Positions 22,424 to 32,915 of a DNA stretch of 64,000 nucleotides are shown here, piece by piece. Numbering within the stretch: the stretch's first letter is position 1; every line of letters starts with the position of its first letter. Below the pieces are notes generated by a model that saw only the letters and a program-made list of their open reading frames with translations, was not told the origin of the DNA and searched no databases. The DNA is taken from contig UCMW01000007.1 in assembly GCA_900473745.1 (NCBI GenBank), positions 372,001 to 436,000 on the forward strand, in the 5' to 3' direction. The position numbers and the translations under genes were made by a program. The stretch is from Hyphomicrobiales bacterium. Lineage in GTDB: Bacteria; Pseudomonadota; Alphaproteobacteria; Rhizobiales; Rhizobiaceae.

Positions 22424-22457
22424 GCCCGACGCAATGCGAGGGGCTTCAGGGAGGGCC

Positions 22458-22480
22458 TTGGAGTTGGAGTTGGAGTTGGA
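22458..22480. repeat. Hexanucleotide tandem repeat (TTGGAG, about 3.8 copies)
   Basis: Four near-perfect tandem copies of TTGGAG lie between the mmgR terminator and the stop of the minus-strand amidohydrolase gene. The tract is short and could vary by slippage, but it is outside coding sequence. Confidence 0.6.
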
Positions 22481-22484
22481 AGAC

Positions 22485-23360
22485 CTACTCGGCTGCAAGT
22501 GCCTGGTCGATTGCGTAATCCGAGACGAATTCTGCCATCTGCTGCATGAAGACAGCGATCGAGCCGGCAAGGGCATCGAAATCGGCCCGCTTCTCCAGCG
22601 TCGTCTCGTCGATATAGATCGAACGATTGACCTCGATCTGCAGCGCATGCAGTCCACGCGCCGGACGACCATAATGCTCGGTGATGAAACCACCGGCATA
22701 GGGCTTGTTACGAACGGCCGTATAACCGAGTTCTTCGAGGAACTGCAGCGCCGCCTGGCTAAGATCTGCGGACGCGCTGGTGCCATAGCGATCGCCGACG
22801 ATGAAATCCGGCTTCAGCCCACTGCCTGCGACGCGAATATTGCCTGGCATCGAATGGCAGTCGATCAAGACGCCGAAGCCGAACATTGCATGGGTGCGGG
22901 CAATCAGCCTTCTCAGGCAGGCATGATAGGGCTTGTAGCAGCTCTCGATCCGCTCCATGGCGACGGAAAGCGGCATCCGGCGCTGATAGATCTCCATGTT
23001 TTCGGCAACGATGCGCGGAATGGTGCCGAGACCACCGGCGACGCGCGCCGAATTGCTGTTGGCAAACGGCGGCAGCGGATCGGAAAACATCCGGGGATCG
23101 AGCTCATACGGCTCGCGATTGACGTCCACATAGGCGCGCGGGAAATGCGCAACCAGCAGCGGTGCACCGAAGCCGGGCGCCGCCGAGAACAGCTCGTCGA
23201 CGTAATGGTCTTCCGATCGGCGAATCGAGACGTCATCGAGTCGCGACTCATCCAGGAAGGACGGCGGGTAGCGGCGACCGCTATGCGGGGAATTGTAGAC
23301 GAAGGGAATGGTCTGGATCGCGGGCTCTCGAACCTCGAACAGCTCGATTTCGTTGGTCAT
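22485..23360 (-). CDS. N-formylglutamate amidohydrolase family protein
   Basis: A 291-residue protein of the FGase (HutG-type) zinc hydrolase family. Family blocks are PFVYNSPHSGRRYPPSFL near the N-terminus, SEDHYVDELF, VAHFPRAYVDVNREPYELD, LIDCHSMPGN and a C-terminal GGFITEHYGRP...LQIEVNRSIYID. The His and Asp/Glu residues in these blocks are the likely metal ligands. In histidine degradation this enzyme releases formate and glutamate, but no other hut genes are near. The substrate may therefore be another N-formyl or amide compound. It is divergent from cpdR (197 bp between). Confidence 0.85.
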   Translation of the reverse strand: MTNEIELFEVREPAIQTIPFVYNSPHSGRRYPPSFLDESRLDDVSIRRSEDHYVDELFSAAPGFGAPLLVAHFPRAYVDVNREPYELDPRMFSDPLPPFANSNSARVAGGLGTIPRIVAENMEIYQRRMPLSVAMERIESCYKPYHACLRRLIARTHAMFGFGVLIDCHSMPGNIRVAGSGLKPDFIVGDRYGTSASADLSQAALQFLEELGYTAVRNKPYAGGFITEHYGRPARGLHALQIEVNRSIYIDETTLEKRADFDALAGSIAVFMQQMAEFVSDYAIDQALAAE

Positions 23361-23557
23361 CCGCTTCCCCGGCCCTATTCTTTACCAAGTCACAAACTTG
23401 TTGTGTTCGCCATGTTGCCAGTCACCTGTCGCAAAGTCCATACTGCCGGAAATGGCAGAGCAGGCTCACTTTTTCGTTGTTCACCGGTTCTTTACTGAGC
23501 CAGACCTAAAGTGAGCGGCTGCAAGCTTCCCAATGCAATCGAGTACAGCGATCCCAA

Positions 23558-23920
23558 ATGACTCAGAAAATCCTTCTCGCCGAAGATGACAACGACATGC
23601 GCCGGTTCCTGGTGAAGGCGCTGGAAAAGGCGGGGTACAAAGTTTCCTCCTTCGACAACGGCGCATCAGCCTATGACCGCCTGCGGGAAGAGCCCTTCTC
23701 CCTTCTGTTGACCGACATCGTGATGCCGGAAATGGACGGCATCGAACTGGCGCGCCGCGCCACCGAACTCGACCCGGACCTGAAGGTCATGTTCATCACC
23801 GGCTTTGCAGCCGTTGCCCTGAACGCCGATTCGAAGGCGCCGAAAGATGCAAAGGTCTTGTCCAAGCCTTTCCACCTGCGCGATCTCGTCGACGAAGTGA
23901 ACAAACTCCTTGCTGCGTAA
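23558..23920 (+). CDS. cpdR: Single-domain response regulator CpdR
   Basis: A 120-residue stand-alone receiver domain. The acidic pocket is E9-D10-D11 (LLAEDDNDMRRFL). The phosphoacceptor is D53 (LLLTDIVMPEMDG), the switch Thr is in MFITGFAA, and the conserved Lys is in LSKPF. There is no output domain. In Caulobacter, unphosphorylated CpdR recruits ClpXP to substrates such as CtrA regulators and PdeA; in S. meliloti CpdR1 controls cell-cycle progression and bacteroid development. The sequence is characteristic (RRFLVKALEKAGYKV, NADSKAPKDAKVLSKPFHLR). The upstream phosphorelay (CckA-ChpT) is not in this window. Confidence 0.93.
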   Translation: MTQKILLAEDDNDMRRFLVKALEKAGYKVSSFDNGASAYDRLREEPFSLLLTDIVMPEMDGIELARRATELDPDLKVMFITGFAAVALNADSKAPKDAKVLSKPFHLRDLVDEVNKLLAA

Positions 23921-23971
23921 GGCCTGCCGAAGGGGTTGAAAAAATCTCTTCACAAAACTGCAAAATGCCTA

Positions 23972-24000
23972 TTGACGGGCGAACAGGTTTTGTGGTCTTA
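23972..24000 (+). promoter_or_regulatory. Promoter of tRNA-Val
   Basis: TTGACG (23972-23977), 17-nt spacer, GTCTTA (23995-24000); the start would fall about 10 nt before the mature tRNA. Confidence 0.6.
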
Positions 24001-24015
24001 AGCCGCTCATCGGAT

Positions 24016-24090
<75 letters not shown>

Positions 24091-24103
24091 TTCGAATTCT
24101 TTC

Positions 24104-24135
24104 AAGGGCTTGCCGGAAACGGCGAGCCCTTTTTG
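24104..24135 (+). terminator. Terminator of the tRNA-Val transcript
   Basis: AAGGGCTTGCCG, loop GAAA, CGGCGAGCCCT then TTTTG. Confidence 0.8.
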
Positions 24136-24178
24136 ATTCTGAACTTGGCGATGTCGTTTACGCGCGAATCACCGCAAC

Positions 24179-24604
24179 TCATCCCTGCACCACCGAAACC
24201 TCTTCCCCCGCATAGACCACCACATAGCCGCCCATTGGCTTCAGCACCCGCGCACGCGCCTCAATCTCCCGGAGATACGGCGCCTCTCGCCAGATCGCCG
24301 CCGCCTCCGGCTCGACCAGCACCGTCAATTGCGGCCCCTGGCCATACATCATCATCCGGCTCACCCGCGGATCCCATTCGTCCCCGAGCGTCGGATCGGT
24401 GCGCCAGAGGCAGTAGAAGTCGCGACAGGTCGAAGGCCTGACATCATAAGCGTCGCAGCCGCCGCCGGGCAGACAGTGGCGGCACGGCTCGTTCGCCGGT
24501 TTTTCGAATTCCGCGATATCGGGAAGGATGCAGCAGAGCGAACAACTGCCGCAATCGCGGCCCGGCACCAGCGCCGGGCCCTGCCTTTCTCCCGAGAAAG
24601 CCAT
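24179..24604 (-). CDS. YkgJ-family cysteine cluster protein
   Basis: A 141-residue protein of the zinc- or iron-chelating CxxCxxxCC group. The cluster is spread as CGSCSLCC (about residues 18-25), CRHCLPGGGC (about 41-50) and CRDFYC (about 60-65). The number and spacing suit binding of one or two metal ions or an Fe-S cluster. The C-terminal half is a mixed alpha/beta domain with no catalytic motif that I recognise. One base separates its start from the stop of the FAA hydrolase, which lies upstream in transcription, so they form one unit. Function is unknown for the family. Confidence 0.8.
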   Translation of the reverse strand: MAFSGERQGPALVPGRDCGSCSLCCILPDIAEFEKPANEPCRHCLPGGGCDAYDVRPSTCRDFYCLWRTDPTLGDEWDPRVSRMMMYGQGPQLTVLVEPEAAAIWREAPYLREIEARARVLKPMGGYVVVYAGEEVSVVQG

Positions 24605-24605
24605 G

Positions 24606-25307
24606 TCAGGTGGCCGGGCCGATGGTGACGGTAATCGACGAAAGGCCGTCGACGGCGCCTTCCAGCCGGTCGCCAGGCTGGAGTGCGCCTACGCCAGAGG
24701 GTGTGCCGGTGAAGATCAGGTCACCCGGCGTCAGATGATAATAGCGCGAAAGATGGCTGATCATCTCGGGCACCGACCAGATCATGTCGGAGAGATGCCC
24801 TTCCTGACGCAGCCCGTCATTGACGAGGAGCGATATACGCTGCGCTCCGGGCGTGAATTCGGCAGCCGGCGTGATCGCGCCGATCACCGCAGAGTCCTCG
24901 AAAGCCTTGGCGATATCCCAGGGCCGCTGTTTTTCCTTCATGGCGTTCTGCAGGTCGCGACGGGTCATATCGAGGCCGACGGCATAGCCATAGACCGCAC
25001 CCATCGCCTCATCGGCAGAAACACGAAAGGCCGGCGCGCCGATCGCGATCACCAGCTCGATCTCATGGTGATAGTCCTCCGTTCCCGGCGGATAGGCGAT
25101 CGTGCCGCCTTCGAGAACCAGGCCGGTCGGTGGCTTGGTGAAATAGAAGGGCGCGACACGATCGACCGTATTGCCGAGCTCTGCGGCATGCGCCGCGTAA
25201 TTGCGTCCCACGCAGAAGATGCGGTGTATCGGAAAACCTTCATCGAGCCCGAGGATCGGAACGAGCGGGGCAGACGGCACGGGAAACAGCGGGCGGGATG
25301 CGGACAA
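24606..25307 (-). CDS. Fumarylacetoacetate (FAA) hydrolase family protein
   Basis: A 233-residue enzyme of the FAH family, closest in pattern to fumarylpyruvate/acylpyruvate hydrolases. Motifs include HRIFCVGRNYAAHAAELG near the N-terminus. The acidic metal site lies in DYHHEIELVIAIG, followed by YGYAVGLDMTRRDLQ and the C-terminal GDLIFTGTPSGVG. I place the start at TTG 25307, which gives the normal short N-terminus (SASRPLFPVPS) with a weak GAGAG upstream. No ATG fits the family length, and the frame stays open to 25721, so the start is uncertain. It is probably co-transcribed with the cysteine cluster gene. Confidence 0.82.
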   Translation of the reverse strand: MSASRPLFPVPSAPLVPILGLDEGFPIHRIFCVGRNYAAHAAELGNTVDRVAPFYFTKPPTGLVLEGGTIAYPPGTEDYHHEIELVIAIGAPAFRVSADEAMGAVYGYAVGLDMTRRDLQNAMKEKQRPWDIAKAFEDSAVIGAITPAAEFTPGAQRISLLVNDGLRQEGHLSDMIWSVPEMISHLSRYYHLTPGDLIFTGTPSGVGALQPGDRLEGAVDGLSSITVTIGPAT

Positions 25308-25572
25308 GGTACACTCTCTTCGGGTGGGACACGCAAGGATCGCAGCGGGGCGCTGCGACACAGCCAGCATAGCGCTGGCCAGAACGTTACGCATCATCGA
25401 TGTCGGCGAAATGTTCGGGCAACGCGCTCCGCTCGGCGGGCTTGGAACATCGCCCCAAACATGTAACAAAAACGCTGCGTCCGCGTTGCATGATGCGTGA
25501 AGTAGATCCGTCGAACAGGACGAGAAGCGAAGGCATTTCGCCCCGGCAAGACATCGAAAGGCAAGAAAATAC

Positions 25573-27000
25573 ATGAGCATCAAGATCGTGCCGGTCATCA
25601 TGGCCGGCGGCAAGGGAACCCGGCTCTGGCCACTGTCGCGCGCCGCGGCCGCCAAGCAGTTCATCCGCTTCCTTGGTGACGAGACGCTGCTGCAGAAAAC
25701 CATGGCCCGCGTTTCCGACAACGCGATCTATGACTCGCCGATCGTCGTCACAAATGAGGATTTCCGCTTTCTGGTTGCAGAACAGGCCCGCGAATTGGGC
25801 GTCAAGCTCGATGGCATCATCCTGGAGCCCGAGGCGCGCAACACGGCGGCAGCCGTGGCCGCCGCCGCCGTCATCGTCAGCCAGCGCCATGGTCGCGACG
25901 CCCTGATCCAGATCCTGCCCTCCGACCACGAAATCACCGTGGACGACACCTACCGCGCCTGTGTCGGCAAGGCCGCCGATGCGGCCCGCAATGGCAAGAT
26001 CGTCACCTTCGGCATCACGCCCACCGAGCCCGCAACCGGTTACGGCTATATCGAGATCGGCGAGGACCTCGGCAATGGCGTGAATAAGGTCGCGCGCTTC
26101 GTCGAAAAGCCGAATGCCGACGTCGCCGAAAATATGCTGGCGAGCGGTAACTATGCCTGGAACTCCGGCATGTTCGTCTTCTCCGCCGGCCAGATGATCG
26201 CAGAACTGAAGGCCCTGGCGCCTGAAGTGCTTGCGGCTGTCGAACAGTCGGTCGAAAACGCCAAGGGCGACCTCGACTTCACCCGGCTCGACGCAGAAAG
26301 TTTCGCGAAGAGCCCCAGCATTTCCATTGATTATGCCGTCATGGAAAAGACCCCCAATGCCGCCGTGGTGCCTTCGCCGATCACCTGGTCGGACCTTGGC
26401 AGCTGGGATGCAATCTGGAAGCTCGCAGAAGGCGACGAGCATGGCAATGTGGTGAACGGCAACGCCACCGTCTCCGACACCACCAACTCGCTGATCATGT
26501 CCCGCAACGCCCATCTCGCCGTCCAGGGCATGGAGGGTGTCGCTGTCATCGCTTCCGAAGACGCCGTCTATGTCGGTCGCCTCGACCGCAGCCAGGACGT
26601 CGGCAACCTCGTCAAGATGCTCGCCGCCGACAAGGACACGGCGCATCTCACCGAAAACCACCCAACGGCGCTGCGCCCCTGGGGTGGCTACACCTCGATC
26701 CTCAACGGCGACCGCTTCCAGGTGAAGCGCCTCTTCGTCCATCCGGACAAGAAGCTCTCTCTGCAGAAGCATCACCACCGCGCCGAACATTGGGTCTGCG
26801 TGCGCGGCACCGCAGAAGTCACCATCGACGACAAGGTGACCGTGCTGCACGAGAACCAGTCGATCTACATCCCGCAGGGCTCTGTCCACCGCCTCGCCAA
26901 TCCCGGCAAGATCCGCCTCGAGGTCATCGAGGTGCAGACCGGCTCCTATCTCGGCGAAGACGATATCATCCGCCTGGTCGACGAATTCGGCCGCAGCTGA
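25573..27000 (+). CDS. Mannose-1-phosphate guanylyltransferase / mannose-6-phosphate isomerase
   Basis: A 475-residue bifunctional enzyme (ManC/AlgA/NoeJ type). It makes GDP-mannose from GTP and mannose-1-phosphate, and its C-terminal domain can isomerise mannose-6-phosphate. The N-terminal nucleotidyltransferase has PVIMAGGKGTRLWPLSRAAA, the substrate block FVEKPNADVAENML and WNSGMFVF. The C-terminal cupin (about 350-475) has RPWGGYTSI, KLSLQKHHHRAEHW, the zinc-site IPQGSVHRLAN and a terminal DIIRLVDEFGR. GDP-mannose feeds LPS, exopolysaccharide or GDP-fucose synthesis. A terminator follows at 27025-27063. Confidence 0.93.
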   Translation: MSIKIVPVIMAGGKGTRLWPLSRAAAAKQFIRFLGDETLLQKTMARVSDNAIYDSPIVVTNEDFRFLVAEQARELGVKLDGIILEPEARNTAAAVAAAAVIVSQRHGRDALIQILPSDHEITVDDTYRACVGKAADAARNGKIVTFGITPTEPATGYGYIEIGEDLGNGVNKVARFVEKPNADVAENMLASGNYAWNSGMFVFSAGQMIAELKALAPEVLAAVEQSVENAKGDLDFTRLDAESFAKSPSISIDYAVMEKTPNAAVVPSPITWSDLGSWDAIWKLAEGDEHGNVVNGNATVSDTTNSLIMSRNAHLAVQGMEGVAVIASEDAVYVGRLDRSQDVGNLVKMLAADKDTAHLTENHPTALRPWGGYTSILNGDRFQVKRLFVHPDKKLSLQKHHHRAEHWVCVRGTAEVTIDDKVTVLHENQSIYIPQGSVHRLANPGKIRLEVIEVQTGSYLGEDDIIRLVDEFGRS

Positions 27001-27024
27001 GACAGCATCATCCACTGCACACGC

Positions 27025-27063
27025 GCGGCCCGGCGGCTTCCACCGTCCGGGCCGCTTGCTTTA
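27025..27063 (+). terminator. Rho-independent terminator after the GDP-mannose pyrophosphorylase gene
   Basis: GCGGCCCGG (27025-27033) pairs with CCGGGCCGC (27047-27055), followed by TTGCTTT; the T-tract is interrupted. Confidence 0.6.
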
Positions 27064-27132
27064 TGGCGCTGCATTGCACAAGATCGAAGCAAGCCGGAAA
27101 AAACGGCAGGGCGAACAGCGAAGCGGTAAAGA

Positions 27133-30100
27133 ATGGCGATCAAGGCAAGCATCTATCATCTCACCCACTACAAGTATGACAACCCGGTCCAGCTCGGACC
27201 GCAGATCATCCGGCTGAAGCCTGCCGCCCATTCCCGCACGAAGGTTCTCTCTCATTCGCTGAAGGTCACGCCCGAGAACCACTTCGTCAATCTGCAGCAG
27301 GACCCCTACGGAAACTACCTCGCCCGTTTCGTCTTCCCGGACCCGGTGACCGAGTTCAAGATCGAGGTCGATCTCGTCGCCGACATGACGGTCTACAACC
27401 CCTTCGACTTCTTCACCGAGGAAGTCGCGGTCACATGGCCCTTTGACTATCCGGAAGACCTGCGCGACGACCTCAAGATCTACATGACGCTGGAACCCTC
27501 GTCCCCGGCGCTCGACGCGTTCATGGCGACCGTCGACATGACGCCTGGTCAGGGCACCGTCGACATGGTTGTGGGGCTCAACGCCCGCCTGCAGCATGAC
27601 ATCGGTTACGTGATCCGCATGGAGCCGGGCGTCCAGACGCCGGAGGAAACGCTGACCTCTGCGCGCGGATCCTGCCGCGATTCGAGCTGGCTGCTTGTCC
27701 AGATCCTGCGCCGCCTCGGTCTCGCCGCCCGTTTCGTCTCCGGCTACCTCATCCAGCTCGCACCGGATCTGAAGGCCCTCGATGGACCCTCCGGCACCGA
27801 AGTCGATTTCACCGACCTCCATGCCTGGGCGGAAGTCTATATTCCCGGCGCCGGCTGGATCGGCCTTGACCCGACCTCGGGGCTTCTCACGGGCGAAAGC
27901 CATATACCGCTCGCAGCGACCCCGCATTTCAAGAACGCTGCCCCCATCTCAGGCGGCTATGTCGGCCAAGCCAATACCGAATTCGCCTTCGACATGCAGG
28001 TGAAGCGCGTCGCGGAACACCCGCGCATCACCAAACCCTTTTCCGACGACAGCTGGGATGCCCTGAATGCGCTGGGCCTCAAGGTCGATGCCGACCTGAA
28101 GACGCATGACGTGCGCCTCACCATGGGTGGCGAGCCGACATTCGTCTCGATCGACGACTTCCAGTCTGCCGAATGGAACACCGACGCCGTTGGCCCGACC
28201 AAGCGTGACCTCGCCGATCAGCTTATCCGCCGACTGCGCGAACGCTTCGCCCCTGGCGGTTTCCTGCATTATGGCCAGGGCAAGTGGTATCCGGGCGAAA
28301 GCCTGCCACGCTGGACCTTCTCGCTTTACTGGCGGAAAGACGGCAAACCGATCTGGCATGATCCGGCCCTGATTGCAGCCGAGGAACACGATACCGGCGT
28401 CACGCACGAACAGGCGCAAGCCCTTATTGTGGGCATTGCCGGCCAGCTCGAGATCGAGCCCGAGATGATCATTCCGGCCTTCGAGGATCCGGCCGAATGG
28501 ATCATCAAGGAAGGCAGCCTGCCGGAAAATGTCGACCCGTCGAATTCCATGCTGGAAAGCCCGGAAGAGCGCGCCCGCATCGCCAAGGTCTTTGAGCGTG
28601 GCCTCACAACACCCACCGGCTACATCCTGCCGGTCCAGGCCTGGAACGCCAAGGCCGGGGGCCGCCGCTGGGTCAGCGAAAAATGGCGCACCCGCCGCGG
28701 CAAGATCTTCCTCATCCCCGGCGACAGCCCGATCGGCTTTCGCATGCCGCTCGGCACCCTGCCTTACGTGCCGCCGTCGGAATATCCCTATATCCACACA
28801 ACCGATCCCTCGGTCCCCCGTTCGCCCCTTGCCAATTTCGCCCCCCGCGATTTCGGCCCAAGAGCGCCCGAAGGCCGGGCCATGCCGGAGGTCTCTCGCA
28901 GGACTGGCGAAACCCAGCAGGACCGCAACGAGCAGACCATTGCGGGATCGGTCGAGGACATCAGAGGGGCGGTTCGCACGGCGATGAGCGTCGAGGCCCG
29001 CGATGGGCGCCTCTGTGTCTTCATGCCCCCGGTCGAGGACGTCGAAGATTATCTCGAACTGGTGGCCGCAGCTGAAACGGCCGCTCGTGGGCTTGGCCTG
29101 CCGGTCCATATCGAAGGTTACGCGCCACCGCAGGACGAGCGCATCAACGTCATCCGCGTCGCACCTGATCCAGGCGTCATCGAAGTCAACATTCACCCGG
29201 CTGAAAGCTGGCAGGACTGTGTGACGACCACAAACACCATCTACGAGGAGGCGCGCCAAACCCGCCTCGGCGCAGACAAGTTCATGATTGACGGCCGCCA
29301 TACCGGCACAGGGGGCGGCAACCATGTCGTGGTCGGCGGCGCCAATCCCGCCGACAGCCCCTTCCTGCGCCGTCCGGATCTCTTGAAGAGCCTGATCCTG
29401 CACTGGCAGCGCCACCCGGCGCTCTCCTATTTGTTCTCCGGCATGTTCATCGGCCCGACCAGCCAGGCGCCACGCTTCGACGAAGCCCGCCATGACAGCC
29501 TCTACGAGCTGGAAATCGCCATGGCCCAGGTGCCGATGCCAGCGAGTGGTGCGGCAGCCCCCCTGCCCTGGCTGATCGACCGCCTGTTCCGCAACCTGCT
29601 GATCGACGTCACCGGCAATACGCACCGCTCGGAAATCTGCATCGACAAGCTGTTTTCGCCGGACGGACCGACAGGCCGCCTCGGCCTTGTCGAGTTCCGC
29701 GGTTTCGAGATGCCGCCGAACGCGCGCATGTCGCTCGCCCAGCAACTGCTGGTCCGCGCCCTGATTGCCCGCTTCTGGAAGAACCCGATCGGCGGCCGTT
29801 TCGTCCGCTGGGGCACGAGCCTGCACGATCGCTTCATGCTGCCGCATTACCTCTGGCTGGACTTCCTGGAAGTGCTGGCGGATCTGCGCGAGAACGGCTT
29901 CGACTTCAAACCCGAATGGTTTGCCGCCCAGCTCGAATTCCGCTTCCCCTTCGTCGGCGAAGTCACCTACGAGGGCTCCAAGCTGGAGCTGCGACAGGCG
30001 CTCGAACCCTGGCATGTCATGGGCGAAGAAGGTGCCATTGGCGGCACGGTCCGTTACGTCGATTCCTCCGTCGAGCGCCTGCAGGTGCAACTGGAAACGG

Positions 30101-30492
30101 CCAACCCCGAGCGCTTCGTCGTGGCCTGCAACGGGCGTCAGGTGCCGCTGCGCAAGTCCGACGTCAATGGTGTGGCGGTGGGCGGCGTGCGCTACAAGGC
30201 CTGGCAGCCGGCCTCCGGCCTGCATCCGGTCCTGCCCGTCAACACACCGCTAACATTCGACATCTATGATACATGGTCTGCCCGGTCGATCGGGGGCTGC
30301 GTCTACCACGTCGCACATCCCGGCGGACGGACCTACGACACTTTCCCTGTGAATGGGAACGAAGCGGAAGCCCGTCGGCTTGCACGTTTCGAGCCTTGGG
30401 GCCATACAGCCGGCTCCTACCCCCTATGGCCCGAAACCGTGTCGCCCGAGTTTCCGCACACTTTGGACCTGAGACGACCGCAAGGTATCTGA
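27133..30492 (+). CDS. Transglutaminase-like protein fused to DUF2126 putative amidoligase
   Basis: A 1119-residue two-part protein. Residues 1-290 form a bacterial transglutaminase-like domain: an N-terminal beta region ([21 protein letters not shown]), then Cys181 ([14 protein letters not shown]), His230 (DLHAWAEVY) and Asp246 (IGLDPTSG) as a plausible triad. From about 300 to the end is DUF2126 ([55 protein letters not shown]). Comparative genomics describes this domain as a putative glutamine-synthetase-like amidoligase. No signal peptide is visible. A second gene follows after 4 nt. Inference: cleavage or transfer by the first domain and ligation by the second, on an unknown peptide. Confidence 0.88.
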   Translation: MAIKASIYHLTHYKYDNPVQLGPQIIRLKPAAHSRTKVLSHSLKVTPENHFVNLQQDPYGNYLARFVFPDPVTEFKIEVDLVADMTVYNPFDFFTEEVAVTWPFDYPEDLRDDLKIYMTLEPSSPALDAFMATVDMTPGQGTVDMVVGLNARLQHDIGYVIRMEPGVQTPEETLTSARGSCRDSSWLLVQILRRLGLAARFVSGYLIQLAPDLKALDGPSGTEVDFTDLHAWAEVYIPGAGWIGLDPTSGLLTGESHIPLAATPHFKNAAPISGGYVGQANTEFAFDMQVKRVAEHPRITKPFSDDSWDALNALGLKVDADLKTHDVRLTMGGEPTFVSIDDFQSAEWNTDAVGPTKRDLADQLIRRLRERFAPGGFLHYGQGKWYPGESLPRWTFSLYWRKDGKPIWHDPALIAAEEHDTGVTHEQAQALIVGIAGQLEIEPEMIIPAFEDPAEWIIKEGSLPENVDPSNSMLESPEERARIAKVFERGLTTPTGYILPVQAWNAKAGGRRWVSEKWRTRRGKIFLIPGDSPIGFRMPLGTLPYVPPSEYPYIHTTDPSVPRSPLANFAPRDFGPRAPEGRAMPEVSRRTGETQQDRNEQTIAGSVEDIRGAVRTAMSVEARDGRLCVFMPPVEDVEDYLELVAAAETAARGLGLPVHIEGYAPPQDERINVIRVAPDPGVIEVNIHPAESWQDCVTTTNTIYEEARQTRLGADKFMIDGRHTGTGGGNHVVVGGANPADSPFLRRPDLLKSLILHWQRHPALSYLFSGMFIGPTSQAPRFDEARHDSLYELEIAMAQVPMPASGAAAPLPWLIDRLFRNLLIDVTGNTHRSEICIDKLFSPDGPTGRLGLVEFRGFEMPPNARMSLAQQLLVRALIARFWKNPIGGRFVRWGTSLHDRFMLPHYLWLDFLEVLADLRENGFDFKPEWFAAQLEFRFPFVGEVTYEGSKLELRQALEPWHVMGEEGAIGGTVRYVDSSVERLQVQLETANPERFVVACNGRQVPLRKSDVNGVAVGGVRYKAWQPASGLHPVLPVNTPLTFDIYDTWSARSIGGCVYHVAHPGGRTYDTFPVNGNEAEARRLARFEPWGHTAGSYPLWPETVSPEFPHTLDLRRPQGI

Positions 30493-30496
30493 TCTG

Positions 30497-32911
30497 ATGG
30501 CACACAAGACGGCAGCGGAGCTTTCCCCGCCAGACGCGCCGAAAAGCGAGGCCCATACGGCCGGCTATCGCGTGCTGGCGGGCGCTGCCGACGAGATGCT
30601 CGACACACACGGCAATGTGCGGCCGGTCTGGCAGGCTCTTGTTTCGGCTATCGACACGATGCCGGAGCACGAGCTGCACGAACGATTCGCTCGCGCCGAC
30701 CGCTACCTGCGCGATGCCGGCGTCTTCTACCGCGCCTATGGTTCTGGCGGATCGAGTGAGCGAGCCTGGCCCTTCTCGCATATCCCGGTGATGATTTCCG
30801 AAGCCGAATGGCAGGTCCTTGCCGACGGCCTCGTGCAACGCGCCGACCTGCTGGAAGCCGTCGTTGCTGACATCTATTCCGAGAACCGGCTGGTGCAGGA
30901 AGGCTTCCTGCCGCCACAGCTGATCGCCTCCAATCCGGAGTTCCTGCGCCCGCTCGTCGGCATCAAGCCCGCCGGCGGCCACTACCTGCATTTCTGTTCG
31001 TTCGAAATCGGCCGTGGCCCCGACGGCAACTGGTGGGTTCTGGCCGACCGGACACAAGCGCCCTCTGGTGCCGGCTTCGCACTGGAAAACCGCGTTGCGA
31101 CAGCGCGTGCCTTCTCCGACATCTATGCCGAGACGCACGTTCATCGGCTGGCCTCGTTCTTCGGTGCCTTCCGCAAGGCGTTGCAGGCGAGCACCCGCAG
31201 CAGCGACGAACGGATCGCCGTTTTGTCGCCGGGTCCGGCCAACGAAACCTATTTCGAACACGCCTATATCGCCCGCTATCTCGGCATCATGCTGCTGGAA
31301 GGCGAAGACCTGACAATCGTCAACGGCAAGGTTATGGTTCGCACCGTTGCCGGTCTGAAGCCCGTCAGCGTGCTCTGGCGCCGTCTCGACGCCGCCTTCG
31401 CCGATCCGCTTGAACTCGACCAGAATTCTTATATCGGCACGCCTGGAATGGTGGAGGCGCTGCGCAACGGCTCTGTCACCTTCGTCAATGCGCTCGGCTC
31501 CGGCATTCTCGAAACCCGCGCCTTTCTTGCCTTCATGCCCACTCTCTCGCGCCATCTGCTCGGCGAAGAACTGAAATTGCCTTCGATCGCCACCTGGTGG
31601 TGCGGCCAGAAGGCCGAGCGTGAACATGTGGCAAGCCACCTGGACCGGATGGTCATAGGCTCCGCCTTCTCCCGCCTGCCCTTCTTCGATGATGGCGGGC
31701 GTTCCGTCATGGGATCCCGCTACAAGGACCCGCAGGGCCGAACAACCGCAGAATGGCTGGAAACCGAAGCCGGCAACCTTGTTGGCCAGGAAGTGGTCAC
31801 GCTCTCGACGACGCCGGCCATCGTGGACGGCAAGCTGACGCCACGCCCCATGTCGCTGCGCGTCTTTGCCGCGCGCACGAAGAACGGCTGGCAGATCATG
31901 CCGGGCGGCTTCGCCCGCATCGGCACTGGCTCGGACGTGTCGGCGATCGCCATGCAGGCGGGTGGCAGCGCCGCAGATGTCTGGATCGTCTCCGACAGGC
32001 CGGTCGACCGCACCTCGCTGCTTCCGGCCGAGGAAACCTTCACCCGCAACATGCCGGGCAGCCTGCCGAGCCGCGCCGCCGACAATCTTTTCTGGCTCGG
32101 TCGATACATTGAACGGGCCGAAGGCGTGCTGCGCATCCTGCGCGCCTGGCATGCCCGTTATGCTGAAAGCGCCAATCCGGACCAGCCGCTGCTCGCCTTC
32201 GTCAGCGAATATCTCTCCGACATCGACGTCGACACCAAGTCCGGCGTGCCGGAAAGCCTGCTGCGCAACATCGACAGCGCCGTCTATTCCGCGAGCAATA
32301 TCCGAGACCGCTTCTCGCCCGACGGCTGGCTGGCGCTGAACGACCTTTCGAAGACCGCCAAGCGTTTCCACGAGAAGGTGAAGCCGGGCGACGACGCGGC
32401 GCATGCCATGACCATTCTTCTGCGCAAGCTCGCGGGCTTTGCAGGTCTTGTGCATGAAAACATGTATCGTTTCACCGGCTGGCGCTTCCTAACCATTGGC
32501 CGCCTCCTGGAACGTGGTCTGCATATGACCCGCCTGCTCGGCCACATGACCGGCCCTGACGCACCCGACGGCGCGCTCGACATGCTGCTCGAGATAGGCG
32601 ACAACGTCATGACCCACAGGCGGCGCTACAATGTGTCGACGGCGCGCCTCACGGTCACCGACTTGCTTGCGCTTGATCCGCTCAACCCGCGCTCGATCCT
32701 CTTCCAGCTGAACGAGATCCGCATCGAGGTGGAGCAATTGCCGAACGCCATGATCAACGGCCAGATGTCGAGCCTCTTCCGCGAAGCCATGCGCCTGCAT
32801 TCCGGTCTTGCGGTCATGACGCCGGAGGCTATGTCGGCCGAGGTTTACACCAATCTGGAACGGGAACTGGAGAAGCTCTCCGACATCCTCGCCCAGACCT
32901 ATCTGAGCTGA
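30497..32911 (+). CDS. Circularly permuted ATP-grasp protein fused to an Alpha-E domain
   Basis: An 804-residue fusion. The first about 500 residues are the circularly permuted type-2 ATP-grasp fold (RVLAGAADEMLDTHGNVRPVW, FPHIP-like block, LVGIKPAGGHYLHFCSFEIGR, GPANETYFEHAYIARYLGI, LEGEDLTIVNGKVMVRT). From about 520 the all-helical Alpha-E domain starts (AADNLFWLGRYIERAEGVLRI) and continues to the C-terminus (ERELEKLSDILAQTYLS). In many bacteria these are two separate genes. ATP-grasp enzymes join a carboxylate to an amine through an acyl phosphate. Alpha-E is thought to assist but has no assigned chemistry. It sits between two transglutaminase genes with 4-nt gaps on both sides, so one operon. 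Confidence 0.88.
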   Translation: MAHKTAAELSPPDAPKSEAHTAGYRVLAGAADEMLDTHGNVRPVWQALVSAIDTMPEHELHERFARADRYLRDAGVFYRAYGSGGSSERAWPFSHIPVMISEAEWQVLADGLVQRADLLEAVVADIYSENRLVQEGFLPPQLIASNPEFLRPLVGIKPAGGHYLHFCSFEIGRGPDGNWWVLADRTQAPSGAGFALENRVATARAFSDIYAETHVHRLASFFGAFRKALQASTRSSDERIAVLSPGPANETYFEHAYIARYLGIMLLEGEDLTIVNGKVMVRTVAGLKPVSVLWRRLDAAFADPLELDQNSYIGTPGMVEALRNGSVTFVNALGSGILETRAFLAFMPTLSRHLLGEELKLPSIATWWCGQKAEREHVASHLDRMVIGSAFSRLPFFDDGGRSVMGSRYKDPQGRTTAEWLETEAGNLVGQEVVTLSTTPAIVDGKLTPRPMSLRVFAARTKNGWQIMPGGFARIGTGSDVSAIAMQAGGSAADVWIVSDRPVDRTSLLPAEETFTRNMPGSLPSRAADNLFWLGRYIERAEGVLRILRAWHARYAESANPDQPLLAFVSEYLSDIDVDTKSGVPESLLRNIDSAVYSASNIRDRFSPDGWLALNDLSKTAKRFHEKVKPGDDAAHAMTILLRKLAGFAGLVHENMYRFTGWRFLTIGRLLERGLHMTRLLGHMTGPDAPDGALDMLLEIGDNVMTHRRRYNVSTARLTVTDLLALDPLNPRSILFQLNEIRIEVEQLPNAMINGQMSSLFREAMRLHSGLAVMTPEAMSAEVYTNLERELEKLSDILAQTYLS

Positions 32912-32915
32912 CGCG

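Noticed and set aside
27949..30225. A 758-residue open frame on the minus strand
   Set aside because: It is antisense to the transglutaminase-DUF2126 gene and has no recognisable domain.
30239..32455. A 738-residue open frame on the minus strand
   Set aside because: It is antisense to the ATP-grasp/Alpha-E gene, with biased composition and no family motifs.
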